Shown here: positions 28,779-37,062 of the stretch, piece by piece
Layout: each line of letters begins with the position of its first letter
How positions within the stretch are numbered: the stretch's first letter is position 1
The notes under the pieces: model-generated
What the model saw: only the letters and a program-made list of their open reading frames with translations
Databases searched by the model: none
What the model was told of the DNA's origin: nothing
Program-made: the position numbers and the translations under genes
Origin: Thiomicrorhabdus sp.
GTDB taxonomy: Bacteria > Pseudomonadota > Gammaproteobacteria > Thiomicrospirales > Thiomicrospiraceae
Length of the DNA stretch: 64,000 nt
Reading direction: 5' to 3'
Assembly (NCBI RefSeq): GCF_963662555.1
Contig: NZ_OY759719.1
Coordinates: 2,190,985 to 2,254,984 of the forward strand

Positions 28779-29167
28779 CTGACATGGCTTTCACCAATAA
28801 ACTCAATTTGATAACCATCTGGATCTTCAGCAAAGGCGATAATTGTTTCACCACCATTCATAGGCCCTGCTTCACGAATGATTTTACCCCCACCATTTTT
28901 TACAGCTTCTGCAGCTTTATAAACATCAGGCACTTCAATCGCGATATGTCCATAAGCATTACCCAAATCATAGCTATCAACACCCCAGTTGTATGTCAGC
29001 TCTAAAACGGTATTGTCATCTTCATTGCCATAACCCAAAAACGCCAACGTAAACTCGCCTTTTGGATATTCCTTTTGACGTAATAATTGCATCCCCATTA
29101 CTTCCGTATAAAAAGCGATTGATTTCTCTAGGTTACCTACTCGTAACATGGTGTGTAATAAACGCAT
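28772..29167 (-). CDS. gloA: Lactoylglutathione lyase (glyoxalase I)
   Basis: 131-residue vicinal-oxygen-chelate enzyme isomerising the methylglyoxal-glutathione adduct to lactoylglutathione. The N-terminus reads [16 protein letters not shown], with metal ligands H5, E57 (VLELTYN), H75 (GHIAIEV) and E123 (YQIEFI). This is the Ni-type short form as in E. coli. Single gene; the terminator hairpin overlaps its stop. Confidence 0.95.
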   Translation of the reverse strand: MRLLHTMLRVGNLEKSIAFYTEVMGMQLLRQKEYPKGEFTLAFLGYGNEDDNTVLELTYNWGVDSYDLGNAYGHIAIEVPDVYKAAEAVKNGGGKIIREAGPMNGGETIIAFAEDPDGYQIEFIGESHVRT

Positions 29168-29226
29168 AATATCTCCAGTTAAATTTATGTAATTGTTTTA
29201 ATAAATCGTAAGTTTGTCAGGTTAGT

Positions 29227-30384
29227 TTACAACGGTTCTTTTGTCCATTTCAATGCAATAAAAAATGCCACTATAACCATAATCACACTTAAACCATAAG
29301 CTAATGGTGCTCCGCCAAATGTCCAACTGTAACCTGCCAACAACATGCCTAAAGCGCCACCCAAACCATGACTTGAAGCGGCATATATCGCTTGGCCTTT
29401 ACCATGATTGATGCCTTTAAAATAGCTGTCTATTAAATATATGGCGGCGGCATGAAATAATGCAAAACTGGCAGCATGTAAAAGTTGAGCAAATAGCATC
29501 CAAAAAACCGAATCGGCTAAAGAACCAATTAATGCCCAACGAATAATCGTCAAAACAATACTTATTAAAATCAGCAAACGAACTGCATAACGTCTAAATA
29601 TTTTGCTCATCCAAAAGAACACTGCTATTTCGGCCAATACACCTAAAGCCCAGAGCAAGGAAATAGTAGTTTTTTCATAACCTAAATCCGCTAACTGAAT
29701 GGTATAAAACGCATAGTACGCCCCGTGCGAGAGCTGCACTAAAAAGCTGACTACCAATAAACTTAATACTTCTGGGCGTTTAATAATTTGCATAAAGCCG
29801 TGAGCTTCGCCCTCATGCGGTAATCGCTTGCCATCTTTTACTAAATAACTACTGCCCCAAACAGCCAGTAAAATAAGTAATAAATCAAAAGGTAACCAAT
29901 GAACGGTGAAATGCTCTATTTGCCAACCGATAGAGACTACCGCCACAATAAAGCCAATAGAACCCCACAAACGGATCTGCCCGTAGCGGTGTTTATCTTC
30001 TTTGCCTAAACAGTTAAATGTGTAAGATTCAAATTGCGGTAATGAGGAGTGCCAAAAAAAGCTAAACACCATTAGGGTAAAAAAGATGGCCCAATAACTC
30101 TCAAAGATAATTAACCCAATCGAGGCAATTGCCGCTAAAACCGTCGCCAGGCGAACCCAGTAAATAGATTTACCACTCCGGTCTGCTAACCATCCCCAAA
30201 TATTTGGGGCAATCACTTTGGTAAACATCATAATGCCAAGCAGCTGACCAATCTCTATAGCATTAAAGTTTAATGACTGTAAATAATAGCCCATATAAGG
30301 AACCGTGGTACCCAATACAGCAAAGTAGAGAAAGTAATGAAATGACAACTGTTTATAAGCTATTTGATAGGAACAATTTTTCAT
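29227..30384 (-). CDS. MFS transporter, 3-phenylpropionate-permease-like
   Basis: 385 residues with twelve predicted membrane helices and the MFS loop motif GWLADRSGKS between helices 2 and 3. The N-terminal layout (FHYFLYFAVLGTTVPYMGYYLQ) resembles the MFS_1_like/HcaT group. Substrate unknown: HcaT-type members are often annotated for aromatic acids but rarely tested. A 51-nt repeat unit lies 62 bases upstream of the start. Confidence 0.85.
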   Translation of the reverse strand: MKNCSYQIAYKQLSFHYFLYFAVLGTTVPYMGYYLQSLNFNAIEIGQLLGIMMFTKVIAPNIWGWLADRSGKSIYWVRLATVLAAIASIGLIIFESYWAIFFTLMVFSFFWHSSLPQFESYTFNCLGKEDKHRYGQIRLWGSIGFIVAVVSIGWQIEHFTVHWLPFDLLLILLAVWGSSYLVKDGKRLPHEGEAHGFMQIIKRPEVLSLLVVSFLVQLSHGAYYAFYTIQLADLGYEKTTISLLWALGVLAEIAVFFWMSKIFRRYAVRLLILISIVLTIIRWALIGSLADSVFWMLFAQLLHAASFALFHAAAIYLIDSYFKGINHGKGQAIYAASSHGLGGALGMLLAGYSWTFGGAPLAYGLSVIMVIVAFFIALKWTKEPL

Positions 30385-30446
30385 ATTGTTTTACGATTTA
30401 CTCACTAAGAGACCTCAACAAGAGTCAATATACGGTTAAATATAAT

Positions 30447-30497
30447 TACCAGGCCTGGTATGCACTTTGACCGTCCATACAATGTGAGCACAAGGTA
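30447..30497 (+). repeat. 51-nt repeat unit, copy B
   Basis: Perfect TACCAGGCCTGGTA followed by a 37-base tail ending CACAAGGTA. It keeps ATGTGAGCACA-type sequence in common with copy A and exactly the same length. It lies upstream of the MFS gene and downstream of aroC. Confidence 0.85.
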
Positions 30498-30534
30498 AAA
30501 ATAATATTAACCAAACTATATCTAAAAAAGACAC

Positions 30535-30575
30535 AAATAAAAACGGAGTATAAGGCATTACACCTCATACTCCGC
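30535..30575 (-). terminator. Intrinsic terminator of aroC
   Basis: A 12-base stem matching at 11 positions (CGGAGTATAAGG with CCTCATACTCCG). On the minus strand it is followed by TTTTTATTT, 38 bases past the aroC stop. Confidence 0.75.
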
Positions 30576-30612
30576 TTTAAGTCTTATAACGCTTTTCTTA
30601 TTGTGAAAGCGA

Positions 30613-31713
30613 TTATTGACCCGCGTGAGCAAGATCCATAATAGGCGGAACTACATCACCATTTTGTGCTCGGTTACGCATAAAATGGTCTAACAAGACA
30701 ATTGCCATTTGTGCTTCTGCAATTGGCGTAGCCCTAATCCCCACACAAGGATCGTGACGGCCTTTGGTAACCATTTCTATTGACTCGCCGGATGTATTAA
30801 TACTTTTACCTGGAGTCATAATGCTTGAAGTCGGCTTTAAAGCAATGTGAGCCACAATATCTTGTCCAGTTGAAATACCGCCCAAAATACCACCCGAATG
30901 GTTTGATTCAAACCCATTTGGAGTCATCTCATCACGGTGTTCTGTACCTAACTGCCCTGCTACGGCAAAACCATCACCAATTTCAACGCCTTTTACTGCG
31001 TTAATACTCATTAAAGCGTGAGCTAAATCGGCATCTAAACGATCAAACACTGGCTCGCCTAAACCAACAGGCACATCCTTAGCCACAATAGTAATTTTGG
31101 CACCAACCGAGTTTTTTTGCTTTAACAAGTCATCCATGTAAGCACGAATCTCTTCGCTTTTTTCTGGATTTGGGCAAAAGTATTCATTTGAGTTATCAAA
31201 CGGCCAAGTTACATTTTCAACCTTAATTGGGCCCAACTGTGAAAGATAGCCTTTTACTTCAACACCCAAACGCTCTTTTAAATATTTTTTAGCAATCGCA
31301 CCTGCAGCAACACGCATTGCCGTTTCACGAGCAGATGAACGCCCACCACCTCGGTAGTCTCTAAAACCGTATTTTTGAGTATAGGTGTAATCAGCATGAG
31401 CAGGTCTAAAAGTTTCAGCCACTTTTGAATAGTCTTTTGAACGCTGGTCTTTGTTATGAATAATCATTCCAATTGGCGTACCCGTGGTCTTGCCTTCAAA
31501 GACACCAGATAAAATTTGTACTTCATCATCTTCTCTGCGGGCCGTAGCATGCTTTGAGGTTCCAGGCTTTCTGCGATCTAACTCTGCTTGAATATCTTCT
31601 TCACACAACTCCATGCCTGGAGGGCAACCATCTACAATGCAACCCAACGCCAAACCATGGCTTTCGCCAAAGGTTGTGACTCTAAAATTTTGACCTAAAG
31701 TATTACCAGACAT
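30613..31713 (-). CDS. aroC: Chorismate synthase
   Basis: FMN-dependent last step of the shikimate pathway, making chorismate for tryptophan, folate/p-aminobenzoate and other aromatics. The three family signatures are present: [18 protein letters not shown] near the N-terminus, [12 protein letters not shown] around residue 125, and the late [10 protein letters not shown] segment. The 366-residue length is typical. Here it is separated from prmB (at 35.4 kb), unlike E. coli where they adjoin. Confidence 0.97.
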   Translation of the reverse strand: MSGNTLGQNFRVTTFGESHGLALGCIVDGCPPGMELCEEDIQAELDRRKPGTSKHATARREDDEVQILSGVFEGKTTGTPIGMIIHNKDQRSKDYSKVAETFRPAHADYTYTQKYGFRDYRGGGRSSARETAMRVAAGAIAKKYLKERLGVEVKGYLSQLGPIKVENVTWPFDNSNEYFCPNPEKSEEIRAYMDDLLKQKNSVGAKITIVAKDVPVGLGEPVFDRLDADLAHALMSINAVKGVEIGDGFAVAGQLGTEHRDEMTPNGFESNHSGGILGGISTGQDIVAHIALKPTSSIMTPGKSINTSGESIEMVTKGRHDPCVGIRATPIAEAQMAIVLLDHFMRNRAQNGDVVPPIMDLAHAGQ

Positions 31714-31800
31714 AAACCTGTTCTCAATATTCGTTATAATCGGTGTATTCTACCTAAAATCCGCTTAAATTGCATATTAGCACTGCTGAGTTTTTACCAA

Positions 31801-32247
31801 ATGACACCGAATAATAGACAATTAAATTGGCAATACCCAAACCCCTTTATTTATAAACATATTGTTAGTCAAGATGACTTGGATTTTTTAGGACACGTAA
31901 ATAACAAAAGCTACCTAGCATGGATGGAGCAGATTGCATGGGAACATGCAAAATCGGTTGGAATTAGCCATGAAAAACAGCGTGAACTGAATCGCATTAT
32001 GGCGGTGTATGAAAACTGTATGCAGTACTTGGCCAGTTGCTATTTAGGAGATACATTGCACATTGCCACCTGGGTAGGTGAGCAGCAAGGCTGTTGTTTA
32101 CGCAAACGCCATTTTGAAATAATTAGAGAAAGCGACAAAAAAACGGTTTTCACCGCACAGATGACTTATGTTTGTATTGATTTAATACACCATAAACCTA
32201 GAAAAATACCTATTGAATTCATTGAACCCTATCAACGAAATAGATAA
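31801..32247 (+). CDS. Acyl-CoA thioesterase, 4HBT hot-dog fold
   Basis: 148 residues. The 4-hydroxybenzoyl-CoA-thioesterase-type motif appears as QDDLDFLGHVNNKSYLAWME (about residues 22-41), with the catalytic Asp equivalent and HVNN typical of YbgC/FadM-like enzymes. It hydrolyses short- or long-chain acyl-CoA; specificity unknown. Divergent from aroC with an 87-base gap. Confidence 0.85.
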   Translation: MTPNNRQLNWQYPNPFIYKHIVSQDDLDFLGHVNNKSYLAWMEQIAWEHAKSVGISHEKQRELNRIMAVYENCMQYLASCYLGDTLHIATWVGEQQGCCLRKRHFEIIRESDKKTVFTAQMTYVCIDLIHHKPRKIPIEFIEPYQRNR

Positions 32248-32281
32248 TTCAATAAATTCTTGATTGATTATTTCTAAGGGT

Positions 32282-32509
32282 TTATTCAGTTCTGATTAAA
32301 ATCATCACCAATTTTCTTACAGAAGGTGCTACAAAGGTAACGATTGGAAAAGCCACAATAAATGCCATAAACCATGCCTTCATCCACATATGAAAAAAGT
32401 TATGGGGAATACCAACATTAAAGAAAGTGATAATAGCTGACATTAAAAACGACATAAAAAATGCCATAAAAAAAGCGAATAAGATAGTTTGGTATTTTGG
32501 ATGGAACAT
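32282..32509 (-). CDS. DUF2798 family small membrane protein
   Basis: 75 residues with two hydrophobic helices (about 8-32 and 45-65) separated by a short loop. A duplicated FFMAFFMS / FMAFIVAF pattern and the PKYQTILFAF opening are typical of DUF2798. Function of this family is unknown. It is convergent with the thioesterase gene, and downstream of yceI on the same strand but separated by two hairpins. Confidence 0.78.
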   Translation of the reverse strand: MFHPKYQTILFAFFMAFFMSFLMSAIITFFNVGIPHNFFHMWMKAWFMAFIVAFPIVTFVAPSVRKLVMILIRTE

Positions 32510-32560
32510 TAAAATCTCTTAATTAAATATAGTTAGTTTTTGAAATTCGTAAAAACAAAA

Positions 32561-32589
32561 ATCCAAGTTAACAATTAGTTAACTTGGAT
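32561..32589 (-). terminator. Intrinsic terminator downstream of yceI
   Basis: Perfect 12-bp stem ATCCAAGTTAAC/GTTAACTTGGAT with a 5-base loop. On the minus strand it is followed by TTTTTGTTTTT. Confidence 0.8.
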
Positions 32590-32614
32590 CATTGAGAAAA
32601 CTCAAATAGTTATA

Positions 32615-32633
32615 GTCAGTTATTTTAACTGAC
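32615..32633 (-). terminator. Short hairpin after yceI
   Basis: GTCAGTT/AACTGAC stem with a 5-base loop, just past the yceI stop. Probably part of a tandem termination region. Confidence 0.4.
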
Positions 32634-32655
32634 AACTTTGAACATTAAAAATCGT

Positions 32656-33234
32656 TTATTTTTTTACCCCTTCAATATTCAAATCTAACTCAACATAAGT
32701 TGACGCAGGCCCTAAGTTGTATGTGATGTTGTAATCAGCCAACTTAATTTTGGTGGTACCTGTAAATCCAGAACGATAACCACCCCATGGATCTTTACCT
32801 TCACCAATTTTATGAGCTTGAATCACAATAGGTTTGGTTACCCCATTTAACGTGAAATTACCTTTAACTTGCATATCTGAATCAGTCCCCTCTATAGAAG
32901 TACTTTCAAAGGTTGATTCTGGAAATTTACTGACATTTAAAAAATCTGCACTACGTAAATGCTTATCTCGCTCAGCATGATTAGTGCTGACACTTGAAGT
33001 GTCTATTTTGATATTGATTTTACTGTTAGCTAAGTCTTTATCATCATATACATAGTTACCAGAAAAATTATCAAATCGGCCGGTTAACCAACTATAGCCT
33101 AAGTGCTGAATTTTAAAGTTAATGGAGGCGTGCATGCCTTTGGTATCAACCACATAGTTAGCTGGGGCCGAAAAAGCCACCGCAGAAACCGATAGTAAAG
33201 CGACTGATAAAAAGAGTTGTTTTAGCTTTGTCAT
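32656..33234 (-). CDS. YceI family periplasmic protein
   Basis: 192 residues with a clear signal peptide (cleavage after SAVAFSA, about residue 23) and a YceI lipocalin-like barrel that binds isoprenoid or other amphiphilic lipids. Markers are VVDTKGMHASINFKIQHLG and the GNFTLNGVTKPI segment. The cytochrome b561 gene lies 81 bases upstream on the same strand; yceI/b561 pairs are common. The ligand is unknown. Confidence 0.92.
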   Translation of the reverse strand: MTKLKQLFLSVALLSVSAVAFSAPANYVVDTKGMHASINFKIQHLGYSWLTGRFDNFSGNYVYDDKDLANSKINIKIDTSSVSTNHAERDKHLRSADFLNVSKFPESTFESTSIEGTDSDMQVKGNFTLNGVTKPIVIQAHKIGEGKDPWGGYRSGFTGTTKIKLADYNITYNLGPASTYVELDLNIEGVKK

Positions 33235-33315
33235 AATGTGTTCTCCTGATTACAATTTTTTCATTAAAATGAAAGTTACTTTTATAAAATTTGATTTAGT
33301 TAAAACTCTTAATTC

Positions 33316-33858
33316 CTATGGTTTAAGCATGCGTTTTAAGGTGTTATCTTTATCCCAAAAATGGTGTTTTAAAGCTGCAATGGCATGAATGGAAACCAAC
33401 CCAATCAAAATAAAGGCAAGCCATTCATGTATCTCTCCAGCTTTGTCTGCTTGGTCTTTAATAGGTTCTATTAAAGCCGGCACATCAAACCAATTAAAGA
33501 CATAAATGGGATGCGATTCAGCGGTAGAAATTAAATAGCCACTCACTCCCAAAGCAAACACCAATACATAAAGAACAAAATGCACAATATTCGCTACGCT
33601 GTTTAAGCGCTTTGATTGGCCCAATGGTTTTGGCTTAGAGTTGAATAGATTCCAAAACAATCTAATTAACATCCCTGCCATGATCAACACACCTATTGAC
33701 TTATGAATATCGGGTGCAGTGTGATACCAAGTTGAGTAGTAATCTAAAGAAACCATCCACAAACCTAATGCAAACATCGCGATTACTAATACCGCAACAA
33801 CCCAATGAAATAGGATAGAAATCCAACCATAAGATTGTGTACTGTTGGCTAATTGCAT
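33316..33858 (-). CDS. Cytochrome b561 family protein
   Basis: 180 residues with four membrane helices. Histidines suited to two b-type haems lie in helix 1 (ILFHWVVA), helix 2 (DIHKSIGV), helix 3 (NIVHFVLY) and helix 4 (IHEWLAF, SIHAIAAL). This YodB/CybB type moves electrons between quinol and periplasmic acceptors. Probably co-transcribed with the downstream yceI. Confidence 0.9.
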   Translation of the reverse strand: MQLANSTQSYGWISILFHWVVAVLVIAMFALGLWMVSLDYYSTWYHTAPDIHKSIGVLIMAGMLIRLFWNLFNSKPKPLGQSKRLNSVANIVHFVLYVLVFALGVSGYLISTAESHPIYVFNWFDVPALIEPIKDQADKAGEIHEWLAFILIGLVSIHAIAALKHHFWDKDNTLKRMLKP

Positions 33859-34107
33859 TTAATTTTCTCACGCTGTTTTTTAACTTGTTCTTAGTTTACA
33901 AAGAATTAGAGAGAGAAAAAACGCACTAATTAACAAAAGACTGTTGCTAAATTAAGAACAATATTTCAAGAATATCGTTAACTGAAAGAACAAAAAACGC
34001 GTAGAAAGAGTGATATAGCAAAGAAAAAATAAAGAATAACGTGAGTAAAATACGAGATTAAAGAAGTGTTGTTTTGTGAAGATGATAAGGCCTGGTCGTT
34101 GAATTTT

Positions 34108-34121
34108 TACCAGGCCTGGTA
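34108..34121. repeat. Perfect palindrome TACCAGGCCTGGTA
   Basis: Lies 9 bases after the carbonic anhydrase stop. A partial copy (AAGGCCTGGTC) sits 20 bases earlier. The rest of the 33.86-34.1 kb gap shows nothing else I can name. Confidence 0.9.
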
Positions 34122-34130
34122 AATTAAAAA

Positions 34131-35141
34131 CTAATAAAATTCATACAGCGGTTGTTCTTGAACTTGCTCAGACCAAGACTTAAGCAAAGAACGCGAATTT
34201 AGTTTTTGAACGGGTCTATTGTTCTCTCCCATAACCTCTTTAAGACGTTCAATCTGTTCCATTGAAGCCTCAATAGGATGTTTAAAAACCATCCAATAAA
34301 CACCTTCTGAACAAGGAGGTGTTGTTAAAGAACCGCTATATTTATAAAAATCAGTGTTAGAGGGTATAAACATCACAGGATTAATACTTGCCCCTCTATG
34401 AATCTCTTGTTTACCAAATTCTTTGGGTAAATTTTCAAGTAGCGTTTGTATTTGTGGGTTCTCTTCACCTTCTTGAAAAATCACACCAATAACCGCTAAA
34501 TGGCCTTCTCCATCCTTATGCACCAAATGCACTTCCATTGGGTAATTAAAACCATCTTTTTGATGCTCACTTGGCGTATGAAAATGAAACTGCAATAATT
34601 CATAGCGATGTCCGCCTACTTCAATGTAGCTACCTAGAGGGTAATTAACTTGAACAGTATGGCCATTGTTAATGATTTTAAGTGGCACATCAAGGTAGTG
34701 AATATCTAACTGTGGTAAACCTGCTGCACCTACACCCGCTTTATCTTTTAAATTAATTGGAGATTGATTACTACCAATTTTACATTGAATATTATCAGCA
34801 GATAAATCACCCCAATGCTGCGGGCCAGTATCGCCAAGATAACTCCAATGGGCTTTATGTTCAGTGGTGTGAGTGGTTTTATCATTTTTGGCTGTAGAGT
34901 TATGATTTGTATCTAGTAAGGCAGGAGTTGAAGCTTGTTCTTCAACAGGTTGAGTTGTTGTTTGTTGGGATTTTGTTGGCGTAGTTGCTGGTGTTTTAAT
35001 ACCTGATTTGGCTTTTAACTCAGCCCCTAAATCTACTAGTGGAGTTTTTGACCTTACTGGGCCAGAAGTATCTTGTGACATTACAGGCAAAGAAGATAAA
35101 CTCATTGCCACAATCAATGACTTTAAAAAAGGGTGCTTCAT
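34131..35141 (-). CDS. Periplasmic alpha-type carbonic anhydrase
   Basis: 336 residues: signal peptide (~1-22), a Thr/Gln/Lys-rich linker of about 70 residues (28-97), then an alpha-CA domain (~98-336). Zinc ligands are H186 and H188 (FHFHTPSEH) and H205 (EVHLVH); the Thr199 equivalent is in SLTTPPCSEG. Two cysteines (C120 and the one in PPCSEG) can form the usual disulfide. It interconverts CO2 and bicarbonate in the periplasm. The linker is unusual for a soluble periplasmic CA and could tether it. Palindrome copies lie on both sides. Confidence 0.95.
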   Translation of the reverse strand: MKHPFLKSLIVAMSLSSLPVMSQDTSGPVRSKTPLVDLGAELKAKSGIKTPATTPTKSQQTTTQPVEEQASTPALLDTNHNSTAKNDKTTHTTEHKAHWSYLGDTGPQHWGDLSADNIQCKIGSNQSPINLKDKAGVGAAGLPQLDIHYLDVPLKIINNGHTVQVNYPLGSYIEVGGHRYELLQFHFHTPSEHQKDGFNYPMEVHLVHKDGEGHLAVIGVIFQEGEENPQIQTLLENLPKEFGKQEIHRGASINPVMFIPSNTDFYKYSGSLTTPPCSEGVYWMVFKHPIEASMEQIERLKEVMGENNRPVQKLNSRSLLKSWSEQVQEQPLYEFY

Positions 35142-35447
35142 AACTTACTCCAAGCTTTACAGAGGCTTTTTAACTGACAAGTATTTGATGAGAGCTTTAC
35201 ACGAGATTATAAACGAGTAAAAATTTTTACCCTCAAGGGGCACTTACGTCAATTTTTCTTTCGTCCGTGACTCGAGCAAAGCTCTCTTTATAATTAAAAA
35301 ACATAGCTAGCAATAAGTTTGCCAGGCCTGGTAATTTAAAGGCTAGTCATTAATTGATGATTAAAAGTCTATGGTTATTAGTCTAAAGACACTAACTACC
35401 ATGGCCGATTAAACGTCTATTAACTAACAACAATCCCTAATTGTTCC
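35142..35447. other. Intergenic region between carbonic anhydrase and prmB
   Basis: 306 bases upstream of the carbonic anhydrase gene. It holds a near-perfect palindrome (GCCAGGCCTGGTAA, 35321-35334). No RNA gene, terminator or convincing promoter was recognised. Confidence 0.5.
35321..35334. repeat. Near-perfect palindrome GCCAGGCCTGGTAA
   Basis: A CCAGGCCTGG core with one end base changed; intergenic, between the carbonic anhydrase gene and prmB. Confidence 0.8.
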
Positions 35448-36383
35448 TTAATTTACAACTCTTTCGTCTAATAAATCTTGAAAAAGTTCCAGCTCGGATT
35501 TTTGAATAGCAAACACCCCTTCGCCACCATTTTCAAACTCGAACCAATACAGCGGTAATTCTGGGTATTCTTGTTCAACAAAATACTGAGAAACCCCCAC
35601 CTCAACAATTAACACTCCGTCGTCTTTTAAATATTTAGGGGCTTCTGCCAAAATTTTACGTACCAAATCTAAACCATCGTGCCCTGCTGCTAAGCCAAGC
35701 TCCGGCTCTTGTTTAAACTCTTCGGGTAGAGCTTGCATCTCTATTTCATCAACATAAGGCGGGTTAGAGACAATTAAATCGTATTGTTTACCTTCTAAAG
35801 CAGAATACAAATCAGATTGGATTGCGTGAGCAAAATCATTTAAACCATATTGCTCTATATTCTTATTAGCCACCTCTAAAGCCTCAGCAGAAATATCGAC
35901 TAAATCGACCTCCGCATAAGGAAAGGCCTTAAGTGAAGCAATACCAATACAGCCACTCCCGGTACATAAATCTAAAACACGTGTCACTGAATCAGGGTCT
36001 TGAATCCATGGAGCATAGTTTTGGGCAATCAGTTCAGCAATCGGTGAACGTGGTACTAAGGTGTTTTCATTTACAATAAAACGCAAGCCGGCAAACCAAG
36101 CCTCGCCAGTTAGGTAGGCGGCAGGTTTTCTGCTTTCTATACGACGTTGAAACAGTTCAGTCACTTGGTGTTTTTCTTGTGCGGTTAACTTAGCTTGCCA
36201 ATAGTTTTCAGGAATTTCTGCTGGCAAATTCAAAGCAAAAAATACCAATACTCTGGCTTCATCAAACGCATTATCGGTGCCGTGACCAAAAAATAAGTTG
36301 GCTTTTTTAAATAAAGTGCCACCCCAACGTACAAAATCTAATACGTTATCTAAGCCTTCACTTTGGTAATTCACATTGCTCAT
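35448..36383 (-). CDS. prmB: Ribosomal protein uL3 glutamine N5-methyltransferase
   Basis: 311-residue SAM-dependent methyltransferase with the SAM loop VLDLCTGSGCIG and the catalytic SNPPYVDE motif. The N-terminal helical domain and the length match PrmB, which modifies L3, better than PrmC, which modifies release factors and runs near 280. It follows mog by 20 bases on the same strand. Confidence 0.92.
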   Translation of the reverse strand: MSNVNYQSEGLDNVLDFVRWGGTLFKKANLFFGHGTDNAFDEARVLVFFALNLPAEIPENYWQAKLTAQEKHQVTELFQRRIESRKPAAYLTGEAWFAGLRFIVNENTLVPRSPIAELIAQNYAPWIQDPDSVTRVLDLCTGSGCIGIASLKAFPYAEVDLVDISAEALEVANKNIEQYGLNDFAHAIQSDLYSALEGKQYDLIVSNPPYVDEIEMQALPEEFKQEPELGLAAGHDGLDLVRKILAEAPKYLKDDGVLIVEVGVSQYFVEQEYPELPLYWFEFENGGEGVFAIQKSELELFQDLLDERVVN

Positions 36384-36403
36384 AGTATCTTCTCTAAAGG
36401 TTT

Positions 36404-36958
36404 TTATGCAGTTGGCTTTTTGGCGTGTTTAGGTCTAAAGCCTTTTACAAAACTGTCATCTGTTTCTAAATAAGGCCCTTCAATTAAATCAACACAATAA
36501 GGTACCGCTGGAAAAACCGCTTCTAAACATTCTCCAATGGCAGAAGGTTTACCCGGCAAGTTAATAATTAGACAGCTACCACGTGTACCCGCAATTTGAC
36601 GAGACAGAATTGCAGTCGGCACATATTTCAAAGAAACCGCTCGCATCTGTTCAGCAAACCCATCTAATATTTTGTCGCACACGTTTTCTGTCGCTTCTGG
36701 AGTCACATCTCTTTTTGCTGGGCCTGTACCCCCAGTGGTTAAAATTAAGCCGCAACCCTGGTTATCTACCATATCAATTAAGGTCGCTTCAATAACATCT
36801 TGCTCATCTTCAATAACCTTAGCAACCGCAGTCCATTCATTCGTTAGAGCCTTGCTAATCCACTCTTGCATGGCTGGGCCACCCAAGTCTTCATACTCTC
36901 CGCGGCTCGCTCTGTCTGAAACGGTAATAAAACCAATCTTAATTTCACTATTTTGCAT
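36404..36958 (-). CDS. mog: Molybdopterin adenylyltransferase
   Basis: 184 residues. Adenylates molybdopterin before molybdate insertion. The substrate-binding loop LTTGGTGPAKRDVTPEAT and the NLPGKPSA segment are diagnostic for the MoaB/Mog fold. SDRASRGEYEDLGG near the N-terminus and the length favour Mog over MoaB. It is divergent from lon and upstream of prmB. No other molybdenum-cofactor genes are in the window. Confidence 0.93.
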   Translation of the reverse strand: MQNSEIKIGFITVSDRASRGEYEDLGGPAMQEWISKALTNEWTAVAKVIEDEQDVIEATLIDMVDNQGCGLILTTGGTGPAKRDVTPEATENVCDKILDGFAEQMRAVSLKYVPTAILSRQIAGTRGSCLIINLPGKPSAIGECLEAVFPAVPYCVDLIEGPYLETDDSFVKGFRPKHAKKPTA

Positions 36959-36966
36959 ACTTCACT

Positions 36967-36993
36967 CTTGAATCTGTTAATTTGTGTCCACAT
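36967..36993 (+). promoter_or_regulatory. Sigma32-like heat-shock promoter for lon
   Basis: CTTGAA, a 15-base spacer, then CCACAT followed by TATAATA. This matches the sigma32 consensus (CTTGAA / CCCCAT-T) with one mismatch, about 70 bases before the lon start. Confidence 0.65.
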
Positions 36994-37062
36994 TATAATA
37001 CGGTATTCCTCCTTTTTTAGACGAAATCATGCGTTTCAACGCCGAGACACAAGCCAAAAGAT

